DNA of 64,000 nt from contig OX621265.1 of the NCBI GenBank assembly GCA_951640165.1, forward strand, positions 14,831,001-14,895,000, in the 5' to 3' direction. Numbering within the stretch: position 1 is the first letter of the stretch; the number at the start of each line of letters is the position of its first letter. This document shows positions 1 to 9,814 of the stretch, piece by piece. Made by a program: the position numbers and the translations under genes. The notes under the pieces are model-generated. The model saw only the letters and a list, made by a program, of their open reading frames with translations. It was not told the origin of the DNA and ran no database searches. Source of the DNA: Pseudoips prasinana (taxonomy: Eukaryota; Arthropoda; Insecta; Lepidoptera; Nolidae).

Positions 1-467
1 AACTGACGGCGGTGTATGCCCGCTGCGCATACTGTAGACACCTAATACGCGTTAGTTTGTCCTCTCTCTAGTATTTAATGCTCTGAGGTTGCAACATAGA
101 GAGATCACACTCCCAAAGTATGTGGTGAGTCCAGTATAAGCAGACCTCTCATTGTATGTAAATCCTATTACTACTATTCGCTGTTACATTTAAATTATAG
201 ACCATAATGCTGTGTAAAACTCAACAACTGTGCCCTTTCTTTAGCACTTGGTAATTGTTTAAGTGTTATTTATTATGTAAATTGAATTTATATTGACCTG
301 TAAAGATTTGTGCGCCGGATACGACAGAATATTTTGGATATTTCAAACTGTAACAACCTGTGACAACAAATTTCTTACAAATAAATATTTCTATTCTATA
401 CAACGTGAGATCAGCTTTACTGGAAATATATAGCTTGATATGTAGCCGTGTGTACCACAGTTGCTTG
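1..467. other. No gene recognised
   Basis: Mixed-composition sequence before the first repeat. No exon with good splice borders or transmembrane-coding stretch is seen, so the upstream exons of the receptor gene ending at 2662 must lie left of the window or be too short to spot. Confidence 0.5.
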
Positions 468-703
468 CTTATCGTATGGGCAGTGGTAACCCTAGTGTCA
501 GAGTTCCTCAAGCCGCCCAGTAGGCCTCTGACATGGCTTAACGACTGTTGTCTAATGACTACAACCGGGACCGACAGCTTAACGTGCCCTCCGAAGCACG
601 GAGACGCTCAGAAATTAAACCACTTTGGCGGTCACCCATCTATAATGGACTCACCGCGAGCCTAGTTGCTTAACCTCACCGATCGCTTACAGACCGGTGA
701 GAG
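468..703 (-). repeat. Dispersed repeat family A, copy 1
   Basis: The same ~235-bp sequence occurs at 18178-18415 and 49973-50200 on the opposite strand. Shared landmarks are the CACCGGTCCGTAAGTGATTG-type end, GCGTCTCCGTGCTTCGG in the middle and CAACAGTCGTTAAGCC near the other end. No reading frame is conserved between copies, so a short non-autonomous retroposon is likely. The class is not determined. Confidence 0.7.
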
Positions 704-1277
704 CATCTAGCTATGAGCGCCATGTACCACAGTAATATAGATATACATATATAAAAATGAATGTCTGTCTGTATGTCGTTTATAGAATACGTAAACTATG
801 CATTTGATCGAATATAAATTGGTTATAGACACCAAGAGAGTATTTTGAGAAAAATTAAATAATAGTTTATAAATCTCAAAATAAACGTTTTCATAGAATC
901 CAACTAAATAATAAATAATAATTTGAAAATAAATTTATAAACACATTTTTAACATTTAAAAACAAAGCGAGAGGTGCGCGGTGTCAATAGTTGTAAAAAA
1001 AAATTGACAAATAAGACTAGAAGGATTATCACATTATCACAACTATATTTTTACAATAAAATAAATCTTTTTTATTTTATGCTTGGTTTTCTTATTTGAT
1101 GTGTTTTGAATAGCTAAAATCAAAAGAATAATATTTTATTCATCGTCTATAATATATATATTTTTTTATTTAAGCCATTTTATATTTGTGTTTAATAATG
1201 CGTAAATGTTGAATTTTATATCCACCTAGGTAATTCCCTCATTGTAAGTTATTCGTAAGTTATTACCTACACTTATG
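704..1277. other. AT-rich intergenic or intronic sequence
   Basis: AT-rich, with short TA and A tracts and no convincing coding potential. If gene 1 has its transmembrane exon further left, this is part of its last intron. Confidence 0.5.
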
Positions 1278-1307
1278 GTTTGAGGCACTTGAAAAATATT
1301 ATGAGTC

Positions 1308-1518
1308 TTGTAATTGACTCACTCTCTGGAGGGAATCGACAGAAATACTTACCAGAGAACGGTCAGCAGCGTTTTTCTATGAACTATGAGCATCAAACTG
1401 CGATCACCAACCCGTCTGCCAAGCGTGGCGATGATGGCACACCCCCATTCTTTGGGGACGCTTTTGTCCAGTAGTGGACGTCTTTCGGCTGATATGATGA
1501 TGATGATGATGTATAGTT
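1308..1518 (+). repeat. RTE-type LINE 3'-tail fragment
   Basis: Ends with GTAGTGGACGTCTTTCGGC followed by GATATGATGATGATGATGATG. This is the 3' terminus and trinucleotide tail of the RTE element at 3362-5322, here on the plus strand. The upstream part (CAACCCGTCTGCCAAGCGTG) recurs near 59510. Confidence 0.7.
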
Positions 1519-1569
1519 TTAGTGCCAAAATTATGTTAGTTATTTTAACAAGGGTATTTGCCAAAGTTG

Positions 1570-1991
1570 CTCTTTCTTGGACTCCAATGCCTATTTTCTA
1601 TAATGTTTGCCGCAAAAGTTTTTTAAGGTGTGTCCACCCACTTATTGGCGAACGGAGTCGTGAGAGGCTAAAGATATGGCGAGAAAGTGCTTCCTTACCC
1701 ATCCCATTTGTTCCTCCGGCTGAAAATCTTCCACCTGGACACAATATTCCGTGGCCAACCTGGAAGTCCCTGAACAGGCTCCGGACTCAGGTTGGTCGAA
1801 GTAAGGAAAACCTGTACAGGTGGAGATTTATTGACGGGGATAGCCTAGGATGCAGGTGCGGTGCTACCCCCCAAACCATGGGACACTTGATCGCATGTCC
1901 TGCGTGCCCTAACACCTGCACGTTACAGGAACTAATGGACGCTACTGACAACTCTAAACTCGTAGCTGAGTTCTGGGAAGACTCAATCTAG
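1570..1991 (+). pseudogene. LINE ORF2 C-terminal fragment
   Basis: An open stretch with the C-terminal layout of insect LINE ORF2 proteins: a Trp/Arg-rich segment, then RWRFIDGDS, then a cysteine-histidine cluster (CRCGATPQTMGHLIACPAC), then an acidic tail ending in a stop at 1989-1991. No reverse-transcriptase motif is present, so it is a 5'-truncated relic. It lies about 140 bp upstream of the receptor exon at 2129, inside the presumed last intron. The clade cannot be fixed from so short a tail. Confidence 0.6.
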
Positions 1992-2128
1992 ATTGGCATC
2001 GACACGCTAAGAAGAAGATAATGTTTGCAGGGTTAAAGAGAGCCACCTTTCTAACAAGAACAGATAGTATTGCGATTTTTATTTTCACCAAAACCGATGC
2101 TATTATTTATCTTTGTATCTAATTCCAG

Positions 2129-2662
2129 GGAACTATCAACGATGATTGTGCATTCCTGAACGAAAATGAAACACCCATCCCACCATATCCTCCACAATGG
2201 GAATCAAATAACTATGCAAATGCCGTAGATCTCGTTAATGATACTTACGCTGTTGCACTGCCTAAAAGTCAGAGGATCTCTAATAATATTGATAATGAAC
2301 TCACATATGCTAAGCTTGATTTCCAAGATAAAGCAAATCCTAAAGATAAATTTAGGAGCATAAAAAATGCCAAACTTCATGCGGATAACGACACATATGC
2401 CAATATTCAACACAAAGATGCCAATAATACAAATGAATCAAATTATGCAGAAGTTGCTCATGTTTTGGGCAATGACAAAAATGTCAATCCTAAAAAAGTT
2501 GTAAGAAATACATTTGGAGATACCGATGATCCAAATTACTGCGAAGTGATAAGTGGTTCTAATAAAACTCAATTGAAAATTACTGATAATGCATACGGTA
2601 ATGTTTTTGGTGGATCTGAATATGCCAATTCTGGTACAGCAAAATACATGAAACCTAGATAA
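2129..2662 (+). CDS. Receptor gene 1, last exon: ITIM-like cytoplasmic tail
   Basis: Acceptor AATTCCAG ends at 2128. The exon reads in phase 0 for 177 residues to TAA at 2660-2662, and an in-frame TAA at 2120-2122 shows the frame must begin by splicing. The peptide is polar, has no membrane segment and has ten tyrosines. Y60 lies in LTYAKL and Y106 in SNYAEV, both fitting the ITIM pattern [S/I/V/L]xYxx[I/V/L]. DTYANI, PNYCEV and NAYGNV are near matches, and four YxN sites could bind Grb2-type SH2 domains. The phase-0 start of a long terminal tail exon is the same architecture as the last exon of gene 2 (49194). Inference: intracellular tail of a type I receptor that recruits SH2 phosphatases. 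The ectodomain is off the left edge. The family is not recognised by name. Confidence 0.75.
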   Translation, partial: GTINDDCAFLNENETPIPPYPPQWESNNYANAVDLVNDTYAVALPKSQRISNNIDNELTYAKLDFQDKANPKDKFRSIKNAKLHADNDTYANIQHKDANNTNESNYAEVAHVLGNDKNVNPKKVVRNTFGDTDDPNYCEVISGSNKTQLKITDNAYGNVFGGSEYANSGTAKYMKPR

Positions 2663-2725
2663 GGTGAACCTAGTCCAGATGCATGATTAATAGAAGCATT
2701 TCTAAAGATTCCTTTTCGCCCTAAG

Positions 2726-2731
2726 AATAAA
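2726..2731 (+). promoter_or_regulatory. Poly(A) signal of receptor gene 1
   Basis: AATAAA lies 64 bp after the stop codon of the tail exon, a plausible position for a short 3' UTR. The cleavage site was not determined. Confidence 0.5.
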
Positions 2732-2929
2732 TTTCCTTTGTATGGTTCAAATGCCATAATGTATAAGTTATTTAAGAACGCCTACATAAAAGGCGTAGTG
2801 TATAAGCTAGGCCTAACTTTCACTAAGCGTTATAGAATTAAATACTTAATAATTAACAATTATGGGTTTTTATTTTACACACTATAATTTAATTTTTTAC
2901 ACCTATTACATCCATGAATTGATTTAATA

Positions 2930-3215
2930 ATAATGTCCTCCCGACCGAATTTCGGCCACGGCGGCCAGTCTCAATGGAGGCCAGCCAATTGCCCAGGGCA
3001 TATTATAGTTGTTATTATTATATATTATATATTTGTAGTGCACAAGTGTGTGCGCAAACACAGGGGCACTTTCTATTCCATCACTCTCATGGACCGATGG
3101 GATGCCTATCGATACTACCGGAAAGAGATCAGGTACAGGACCAACGGCTTTACGTGCTCTCTGAGGCACGGGGGTGTAATACCGCCAACTCCCAGACTTC
3201 GGGCTGATACTGAAA
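2930..3215 (+). repeat. Dispersed repeat family B, copy 1
   Basis: Starts near AATGTCCTCCCGACCGAATT and ends near CCGCCAACTCCCAGACTTCG. Homologous copies: 58568-58815 on the same strand, 27375-27575 inverted, and a fragment at 18840-18975. This copy carries an AT-rich insertion of about 40 bp near 3005-3045 compared with the others. ORFs across it are not conserved. Probably a SINE-like family. Confidence 0.65.
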
Positions 3216-3349
3216 TGAAATGAAATGAATGAAATGAAAATGTTTATTTGCCAGAATATAGGTTACATAGTTGTTGGAAGCATTGGTATAGTTTCACTAT
3301 ATTCGACATAAATATGTCATGCAAAATTATTAGGGTTCTAATTTAATTA

Positions 3350-3361
3350 ATTTCTAATCTT
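3350..3361. repeat. Target-site duplication, left side of RTE element
   Basis: ATTTCTAATCTT is repeated exactly at 5323-5334 and brackets the RTE insertion between them. Confidence 0.85.
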
Positions 3362-5322
3362 CATCATCATCATCATCATCATCATATCAGCCGAAAGACG
3401 TCCACTGCTGGACAAAGGCCTCCCCCAAAGATCTCCACAATTGCCGGTCTTGCGCTATCCGCATCCAGCGATTTCCAGCGGCCCGCACAAGATCATCGGT
3501 CCATCTTGTAGGGGGCCTGCCCACGCTGCGTTTTCCGGTTCGTGGTCGCCACTCGAGAACCTTTCTGCCCCAACGGCCGTCGGCTCTACGAGCTATGTGC
3601 CCTGCCCACTGCCACTTCAGCTTGGCAATTCTTCGGGCTATGTCGGTGACTTTGGTTCGCCTGCGGATTTCGTCATTTCTGATGCGATCCCGCAGGGAAA
3701 CTCCGAGCATAGCCCTCTCCATTGCTCTTTGGGTGACCTTGAGCCTTCTAATAAGGCCCATAGTGAGCGACCACGTCTCTGTTCCGTATGTCATCACTGG
3801 CAACACACACTGGTCGAAGACTTTCGACTTGAGACACTGCGGTATTTTGGACGAGAAGATGTTACGTAGCTTCCCGAACGCTGCCCATCCGAGTTGGATT
3901 CTACGATTGACCTCCTTCTCGAAGTTGGACCTACCTAGTTGGATGGTCTGTCCTAGGTAAATATAGTTCTCTACAACTTCGAGTGCAGAGTCACCAACTT
4001 TCAATTGAGTGGGTGCAACATGGACGTTTGACATGATTTTCGTCTTATCCATGTTCATTTTCAGACCCACTTGTTGAGAGACTCTGCTGAGGTCATCGAG
4101 CATTGTACCGAGGTCTTCCATGGTCTCAGCCATGACTACGATATCATCGGCAAATCGAAGGTGAGTGATGTACTCGCCATTGACATTGATGCCAAAGCCT
4201 TTCCAGTCCAGAAGCTTGAAGACGTCTTCCAATGCAGCGGTGAACAGTTTCGGAGATATAACATCTCCCTGTCTCACGCCTCGCTGCAAGTGGATAGGTT
4301 TCGAGATCTGGTCCTGGAGTCGCACTGACATAGTGGCGTTTTCATACAAACACTTTATCACCTCGATATACCGGTAGTCAATTTGGCACCTTATGAGAGA
4401 CCTCAGCACGGCCCATGTTTCGATAGTATCAAAGGCTTTCTCATAGTCCACAAACGCTAAGCACAGTGGCTTATTATACTCTTCGGTCTTCTGTATAACT
4501 TGCCGCAGCGTATGTATGTGGTCTATGGTGCTAAAGCCTTTTCGGAAACCGGCTTGTTCGGGAGGCTGGAAGTCGTCAAACCTGCGCGCGAGACGGTTCG
4601 TAACGACCCTCGAAAACAACTTGTAAACATGGCTCAGCAGTGTGATGGGTCTATAATTCTTCAATAGGGTTTTGTCGCCGTTTTTGAAGAAGAGCACCAC
4701 CACACTTCTGTGCCATGCTTGTGGCGTTTGACCATCTAGTATGACGGAGTTAAATAACTTCTGAAGGGCCCGTAGGATTGGTGTACCACCCGCCTTCAGA
4801 AGCTCTGCTGTAACTCCATCATCACCAGGCGCCTTGTTGTTCTTGAGTTGTTTGAGAGCCATTCTAATCTCGTACAGGCTGACGTCCGGGATGTCTTCGG
4901 TGTAATGTCGGGTTAGTCGTGCTCTGGGATCTGAGGCATGACTTTTGACAGGTGGCTGTGTTGTCGTATATAACTGTCCGTAGAACTTCTCGATCTCTCC
5001 CAGCAACTCAGGTTTAGACGTGACGATTCTACCATCCTCAGTCTTCAGCTTCGTCAGTTGGCTCTGTCCAACAGACAGAGCTCTTGCGAACACTTTGGAG
5101 CCTTTATTCCGCTCAATGGCCTCTTTAATACTAATTGTATTAAATTGCCGCGTGTCGCGAGTCAAAGACTTTGAGATCTGTCTGTTGAGCTGCCGATATC
5201 TGGTAGCATCATCTGAGGATGTCAGAACCATTTTCCGTCTATCTTCCATAAGTTGCAGGGTAAAGTCAGAGATCTTTTTAGTTCTGTTTGTACGGCGGGC
5301 CTTGAAGACCTTAGACCCAGCC
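3362..5322 (-). mobile_element. 5'-truncated RTE-clade LINE
   Basis: A 1961-bp insertion bounded by an exact 12-bp duplication (3350-3361 and 5323-5334). The 3' end on the minus strand is a TGA/ATG trinucleotide tail, as is usual for RTE elements. The endonuclease half of ORF2 is missing, so reverse transcription stopped early. The remaining coding region is open, so the insertion looks fairly recent. Short tails of the same family are scattered at 1470, 18430, 32648, 37316 and 59560. Confidence 0.9.
3387..5322 (-). CDS. RTE LINE reverse transcriptase (partial ORF2)
   Basis: About 640 codons without a stop. Reverse-transcriptase blocks are in order: NNKAPGDDGVTAELLK, then NYRPITLLS, then QAGFRKGFST, then FVDYEKAFDTI, then GVRQGDVISPKLF, then the catalytic box RFADDIVV. 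The C-terminal region reads KLKWQWAGHIAR and GRPPTRWTDDLV, typical of RTE/BovB-type elements. The N-terminal endonuclease is absent. The open frame runs on into the flanking target DNA to 5345, so the apparent N-terminal methionine comes from flank, not from the element. Most likely inactive without the endonuclease, though the polymerase core looks intact. Confidence 0.9.
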
Positions 5323-5334
5323 ATTTCTAATCTT
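5323..5334. repeat. Target-site duplication, right side of RTE element
   Basis: ATTTCTAATCTT, identical to 3350-3361. Confidence 0.85.
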
Positions 5335-5606
5335 AATATTAACAATTACATTTAGTGACAATGATTGGTGACTTAGAAATGTCAAGATATAAAATTATGA
5401 CATAAATCCTTATGAATAATTTAAAATGTCCATATAAAATAAGTAAGTATTGATAAAATGGTCAACATCAAAATAAACTAAAATAAATCACAATAAAATA
5501 AATTCAACATTAAAATGTTCTAATTGACAGCATTATCTGGGTACGGCCCCACAAATATTTACCAATTCATTATCATCATGTCATAAAATTATAATATCTG
5601 TTATAT

Positions 5607-6728
5607 TTACAAATTTTGATCATTCAGAAAATCATTAACATTGTAATAACATTTCTCAATTAGAATTTTTTTAAATGTATTCTTAAATCTAACGGTATCC
5701 AATTGCTTAATAGTATTCGGTATTTTATTATAAATCAATGGTGCTCTACAGATTACACTTTTATGCAGAAGTGTTGTTTTAGCAGGGTGAATACAGAGTC
5801 TATTGTTATTGCGGCGATTCCGCCTGACATGATCCGAAATCCGAGGAAATAAGTGAGGGCTATTTCTCACGAATAGAGCTATTTCTAATATATACAAAGA
5901 CGGAAGTGTAAGTAATTTATGTTTCACAAACAGTGGCTTACAACTTTCAGTACATTGAATTCGGAACATGGCACGAATGCACCGTTTTTGCATTTTAAAC
6001 ACCATATCTTTGTTTGTCGAGTTTGCCCAAAAAATTATGCCATATCGAAGAAGAGATTCAACGAGGCCATAATACGCAGATAATAGGGCATCGGTGTTAA
6101 TAGTTAGGGCTAGTTTATATAGGGCATATGGTAGAGAACTGACTTTTTTACATAAAATATTAATGTGTTCTTTCCAATCTAATTTGCTGTCTAAAACTAA
6201 GCCAAGAAAACGGGTAGTAGATACTTCTTCAATTGTATAATCATCATGAACCAGATTTATATTAAGTGAGTTTTGTGATCTTTGACCAAAATGCATAATC
6301 TTTGTTTTGTTTAAATTAATTTTCAAATTATTATTAATTAACCATGCTATAACAGATGTCAAACAATTGTTTATGTCAAATTTATATTGATTAATGTTCT
6401 TGCATGAAATGGTAATAGTACTGTCATCAGCGAATAGAGTCATAGGTTGGGTCGTTGCCTTTGGCAAGTCGTTTATATATATAATAAAGAGCAACGGTCC
6501 TAAAACGCTCCCTTGAGGAACACCATAAGATATAGTGCGCTTAGAAGATGTATATATTTCTTCGGTTTTTGTTTTAACATTCACTTTAGTTATTTGGTGT
6601 CGGTTTGTCAAATACGATCGAATTAAATCCAAAACATTTCCTCTCACACCGTACGCCTCAAGTTTATTAATTAATATGTTATGGTCAACACAATCGAACG
6701 CACAAGACATATCGCAATAGATAGCACT
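5607..6728 (-). pseudogene. Older LINE, 3' half: reverse transcriptase C-terminal part
   Basis: An open minus-strand stretch with reverse-transcriptase motifs SYGVPQGSVLGPLLF and FADDSTI, a thumb region and a C-terminus of the YNKIPNTIKQL type common in insect non-LTR elements. The N-terminal half of the same element continues at 11815-12150. The two parts abut exactly at the target duplication of the inserted LINE between them. Relic; clade not fixed, Jockey- or CR1-like. Confidence 0.8.
6715..6728. repeat. Target-site duplication, left side of Jockey-type LINE
   Basis: CAATAGATAGCACT is repeated exactly at 11801-11814. Confidence 0.9.
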
Positions 6729-7335
6729 GGCTGGGACTGGCTGGCAACACTAGCCAAGTAAACTGCTATTACGTGTTTCTACGCTAAATAAAATAGAAAT
6801 TATTGAAATTAACCAACCTTTTGTGGTAAAATCGTACTGAAAGTGAATACATAACCTCATTCTGTGAAGTGCCGGTCATTTAACATCATTCCAAAGGATT
6901 TCGTGAGTTGAAACTTATAGAACAGTAAACAAAAACGTTACTCTCAAATTCAAACATCACTCACACAGCGAAAAACAGCTGTTCCACAGCTGTTTTGGAT
7001 ATATAAATACACGCACTCACACGATCATAAACAAATCACCATCTGCTTCTGACAACTACGCAATACGTCACTACTGTCAAGAACGGGTGCGTTCAATGAA
7101 CATAATTTAGCATCATACTAGATAATTATATTGCGTTCAGAAATAGTGCGTTCGGAGTTAGGGGTGCACCCACACGAGCGCTTTTATAAGGCGACGTAAA
7201 TAACAGTTCAAGTCTACGGCAGTTAGCGGCTTGCAGTTGCAGTGAGCGCACGTACACATAAGTCAAACCCGTTAATTAACTTTGCGTACCGCGAGTGATG
7301 GGAACCATAATATCGATAAATTTTTTGTCGACGCT

Positions 7336-8592
7336 ATGGTCCAAACAACTATAAACCAATACTTACCTGGTAGATCAGTACAAACTGAACCAAATGCATC
7401 AAAACGGACAGCAGATGAACATGCTGAAAAACATGCGGAGGGATGGAGTAAACCAAAGCGTGTGGCTCACCACAGCGAAGCAGGTACGACATCTTCCAAT
7501 ATAGTATCCCCGAATAAATTTGCTAATCTTCCGGTTGATGACAAGATTCCTCATCATATTAGCACATTTCGTGAGGCCACTATGAAAAAGAAGACTGGTA
7601 GTATACCACCAATTATTTTAGACATCAAGCAGGATTGGACACACAGCACCATCACCAACCTGGTTAGTACATTTCACAAATGCTACCATCTTCAATATAG
7701 AGGAAAAAGTAAAGTCGCAGTGATTAGCCATACGTCTGAAGCCCATAAACTAATAAAACAAGGTTTGCTTCATAAAAATGCAGAATTCGTCACCTATACA
7801 CGAAAAGATGAAAGAACACGTAAGGTTGTTATTCACGGATTACCTTCCTACGTTGAAGACCAACTGCCGGAAGAATTAAGAAAAATCGGCTTTGAGTGCG
7901 ATAAAGTTATAAAACTTGAGTCTAAAAACGAGTCTCTAAACCCACCATTTCTAATACAACTTCCTGCCGGGACAAATATTATGAAGTTTCGTCAAATTAA
8001 GTACATCTGTAATTGCGTTGTTGTCGTTCAAAAATATAAACCAAAATCCTTCTCGGGAACTCAATGCTTTCGATGCCAAAGATTTGGACACTCTTCGCAG
8101 AATTGTAATATGCCGCCAAGATGTGTAAAATGCATAGAACCGCATGAAACTGTAAATTGCCCAAACAAAGACCGTAAAAATCCTGCACGGTGCTGTAATT
8201 GCAATGAAGATCATCCAGCAAATTACAGAAACTGTACATCACGACAGAAATACCTAGAAAAGGTAAAACAGCGCAGAGAAGAACAATCCCAACTCAAGTC
8301 AAACATTTTAATGTCAGCTCACGAACCAAACCTAGTTTCGCATAGTTGGCCCAAATTACCAAGTAAAGATGTGAAGCCCTCTATGAATAAAGCCAGTTGG
8401 AATACTTTGTCACAAAGAAACCACCAACCCAACTTAGAGACTGCTGCTGATGATGTAATTGAAGACGAATCTACCCAAGAAATGTTAAAAATCCTTAAAG
8501 TGATCAAATCATTAAAAGAAGGTTTTAAGTCTTGCAAATGTATGATGGATAAAGTAATCCTAATTTTGACACACTTAGGTCAGTACGTTTAA
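7336..8592 (+). CDS. LINE ORF1, gag-like nucleic-acid-binding protein
   Basis: 418 codons from the first in-frame ATG at 7336. The frame is open further upstream to 7282 but has no ATG there. The N-terminal third is charged and polar. A central PRE_C2HC-like domain (VISHTSEAHKLIKQG to about VVIHGLPSYVEDQL) is followed by zinc knuckles: CFRCQRFGHSSQNC, then CVKCIEPHETVNC, then CCNCNEDHPANYRNC. The last 80 residues look helical and basic. Proteins of this layout package the RNA of Jockey-clade elements. It overlaps the open frame of ORF2 by 14 nt. Confidence 0.9.
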   Translation: MVQTTINQYLPGRSVQTEPNASKRTADEHAEKHAEGWSKPKRVAHHSEAGTTSSNIVSPNKFANLPVDDKIPHHISTFREATMKKKTGSIPPIILDIKQDWTHSTITNLVSTFHKCYHLQYRGKSKVAVISHTSEAHKLIKQGLLHKNAEFVTYTRKDERTRKVVIHGLPSYVEDQLPEELRKIGFECDKVIKLESKNESLNPPFLIQLPAGTNIMKFRQIKYICNCVVVVQKYKPKSFSGTQCFRCQRFGHSSQNCNMPPRCVKCIEPHETVNCPNKDRKNPARCCNCNEDHPANYRNCTSRQKYLEKVKQRREEQSQLKSNILMSAHEPNLVSHSWPKLPSKDVKPSMNKASWNTLSQRNHQPNLETAADDVIEDESTQEMLKILKVIKSLKEGFKSCKCMMDKVILILTHLGQYV

Positions 8593-9814
8593 TTCTACTA
8601 ACTGTAATCTTAGTTTTTTATCTTGGAATGCCGATGGTATTCATAGAAAATTACATGAGTTAAAAGACTTAATCTTAAATGATTATCCCGCCGATATTGT
8701 TGCTGTTTGCGAAACCAGAATATCAACCAAAGTAGTATTAGAAATTCCCGGTTTTATATGCCATCGTCAAGATAAGCACGTGAGTGGACGTGGTCAGGGG
8801 GTGGCACTTTTGGTGAGAACTGATCTAGAACACTCTCGTATCGCTATTCCGACGCACCAAATGGAGGCTGTTGGAATTGAAACTACAATCTCTGGTAATA
8901 AGTTATATATTGTGTCCATTTATCAGTCGCCAAATCTACCATTACTTACTCAGGATTTAGATCTCATTATGAGCTTAGGCAATCGGGTAATTATTATGGG
9001 AGATTTTAATGCGAAGCACCCATTTTGGCATTGCAGACAAAATGATATTAATGGCCGTGGCAGAACATTGTTTAATCACATGATTGATCGTGACTTTTTA
9101 ATCCATGCCCCTGATTCACCAACCCTAGTACATTATCGTGCAGAGTTGTGCCCATCCTCGCCCGACCTAGTTATATCTCGAAACGTTGATAGTATAAGCA
9201 CTATCCATACAATAGCAGCTCTGTCATCTAATCACCTACCCACCTTCTTTACTTTGGGCGGCAAATTTAGACGCAAAACCTACAAACAGCATCTTTACAA
9301 TAAAGCCAATTGGAAAAAGTACAGATTTATATTAAACAATGAAATTATTCTTTCAACCGATGTATATAAGTCTGTCAATGAAATTGACGAGGCCGTTAAC
9401 GACTTTTCAGAAATGATAATAGCTGCAAGGAATGTAAGCGTTCCTTATAAATCGCATCATTCTGCATGTACCAAATTGCCCCAAGAACTCAAATCACTGA
9501 TAAGGTATAAAAATTATCTTCGCAGAAAATCACAACACGAAAATAACGTTAATGCAAGACGTCACCTGAGGGCAGAAATTAATCACCTCCAAGATATAAT
9601 CAATCTAAAGCTTAAAAAGCACAATGATTTAATCTGGGATGCTAAAATGTCCAAAATTGATAGTCCGGGCCCTGACTTATGGCGCATTACAAAACAATTA
9701 AAATCAAAGCCCTCAATTATACCTTCTCTTAAAAAAGTTGATGGAACTCTTACATCTAGCACTATTGAACAATGTGAGTCTCTAGCTGATGGTTTGCAAG
9801 CAACATGTCTCTAA
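8579..9814 (+). CDS. LINE ORF2, endonuclease part
   Basis: The frame opens at 8579 inside the end of ORF1. It reads an APE-type endonuclease: SFLSWNADGI at the start, AVCETRI, then YIVSIYQSP, then IMGDFNAKHPFWHC, then SSPDLVIS and a final SSNHLP motif. No ATG occurs before about 8861, past the first catalytic motifs, so initiation probably depends on reinitiation or frameshifting after ORF1, or the start codon has been lost. It stops at 9812-9814, before the reverse transcriptase, because of a one-base shift relative to the next frame. Confidence 0.85.
   Translation, partial: VSTFNSTNCNLSFLSWNADGIHRKLHELKDLILNDYPADIVAVCETRISTKVVLEIPGFICHRQDKHVSGRGQGVALLVRTDLEHSRIAIPTHQMEAVGIETTISGNKLYIVSIYQSPNLPLLTQDLDLIMSLGNRVIIMGDFNAKHPFWHCRQNDINGRGRTLFNHMIDRDFLIHAPDSPTLVHYRAELCPSSPDLVISRNVDSISTIHTIAALSSNHLPTFFTLGGKFRRKTYKQHLYNKANWKKYRFILNNEIILSTDVYKSVNEIDEAVNDFSEMIIAARNVSVPYKSHHSACTKLPQELKSLIRYKNYLRRKSQHENNVNARRHLRAEINHLQDIINLKLKKHNDLIWDAKMSKIDSPGPDLWRITKQLKSKPSIIPSLKKVDGTLTSSTIEQCESLADGLQATCL

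Noticed and set aside
1386..1990. Upstream exon of receptor gene 1
   Set aside because: The downstream part has the Cys-His pattern of a LINE ORF2 C-terminus and ends in a stop before the acceptor at 2128. The start lies in an RTE tail.
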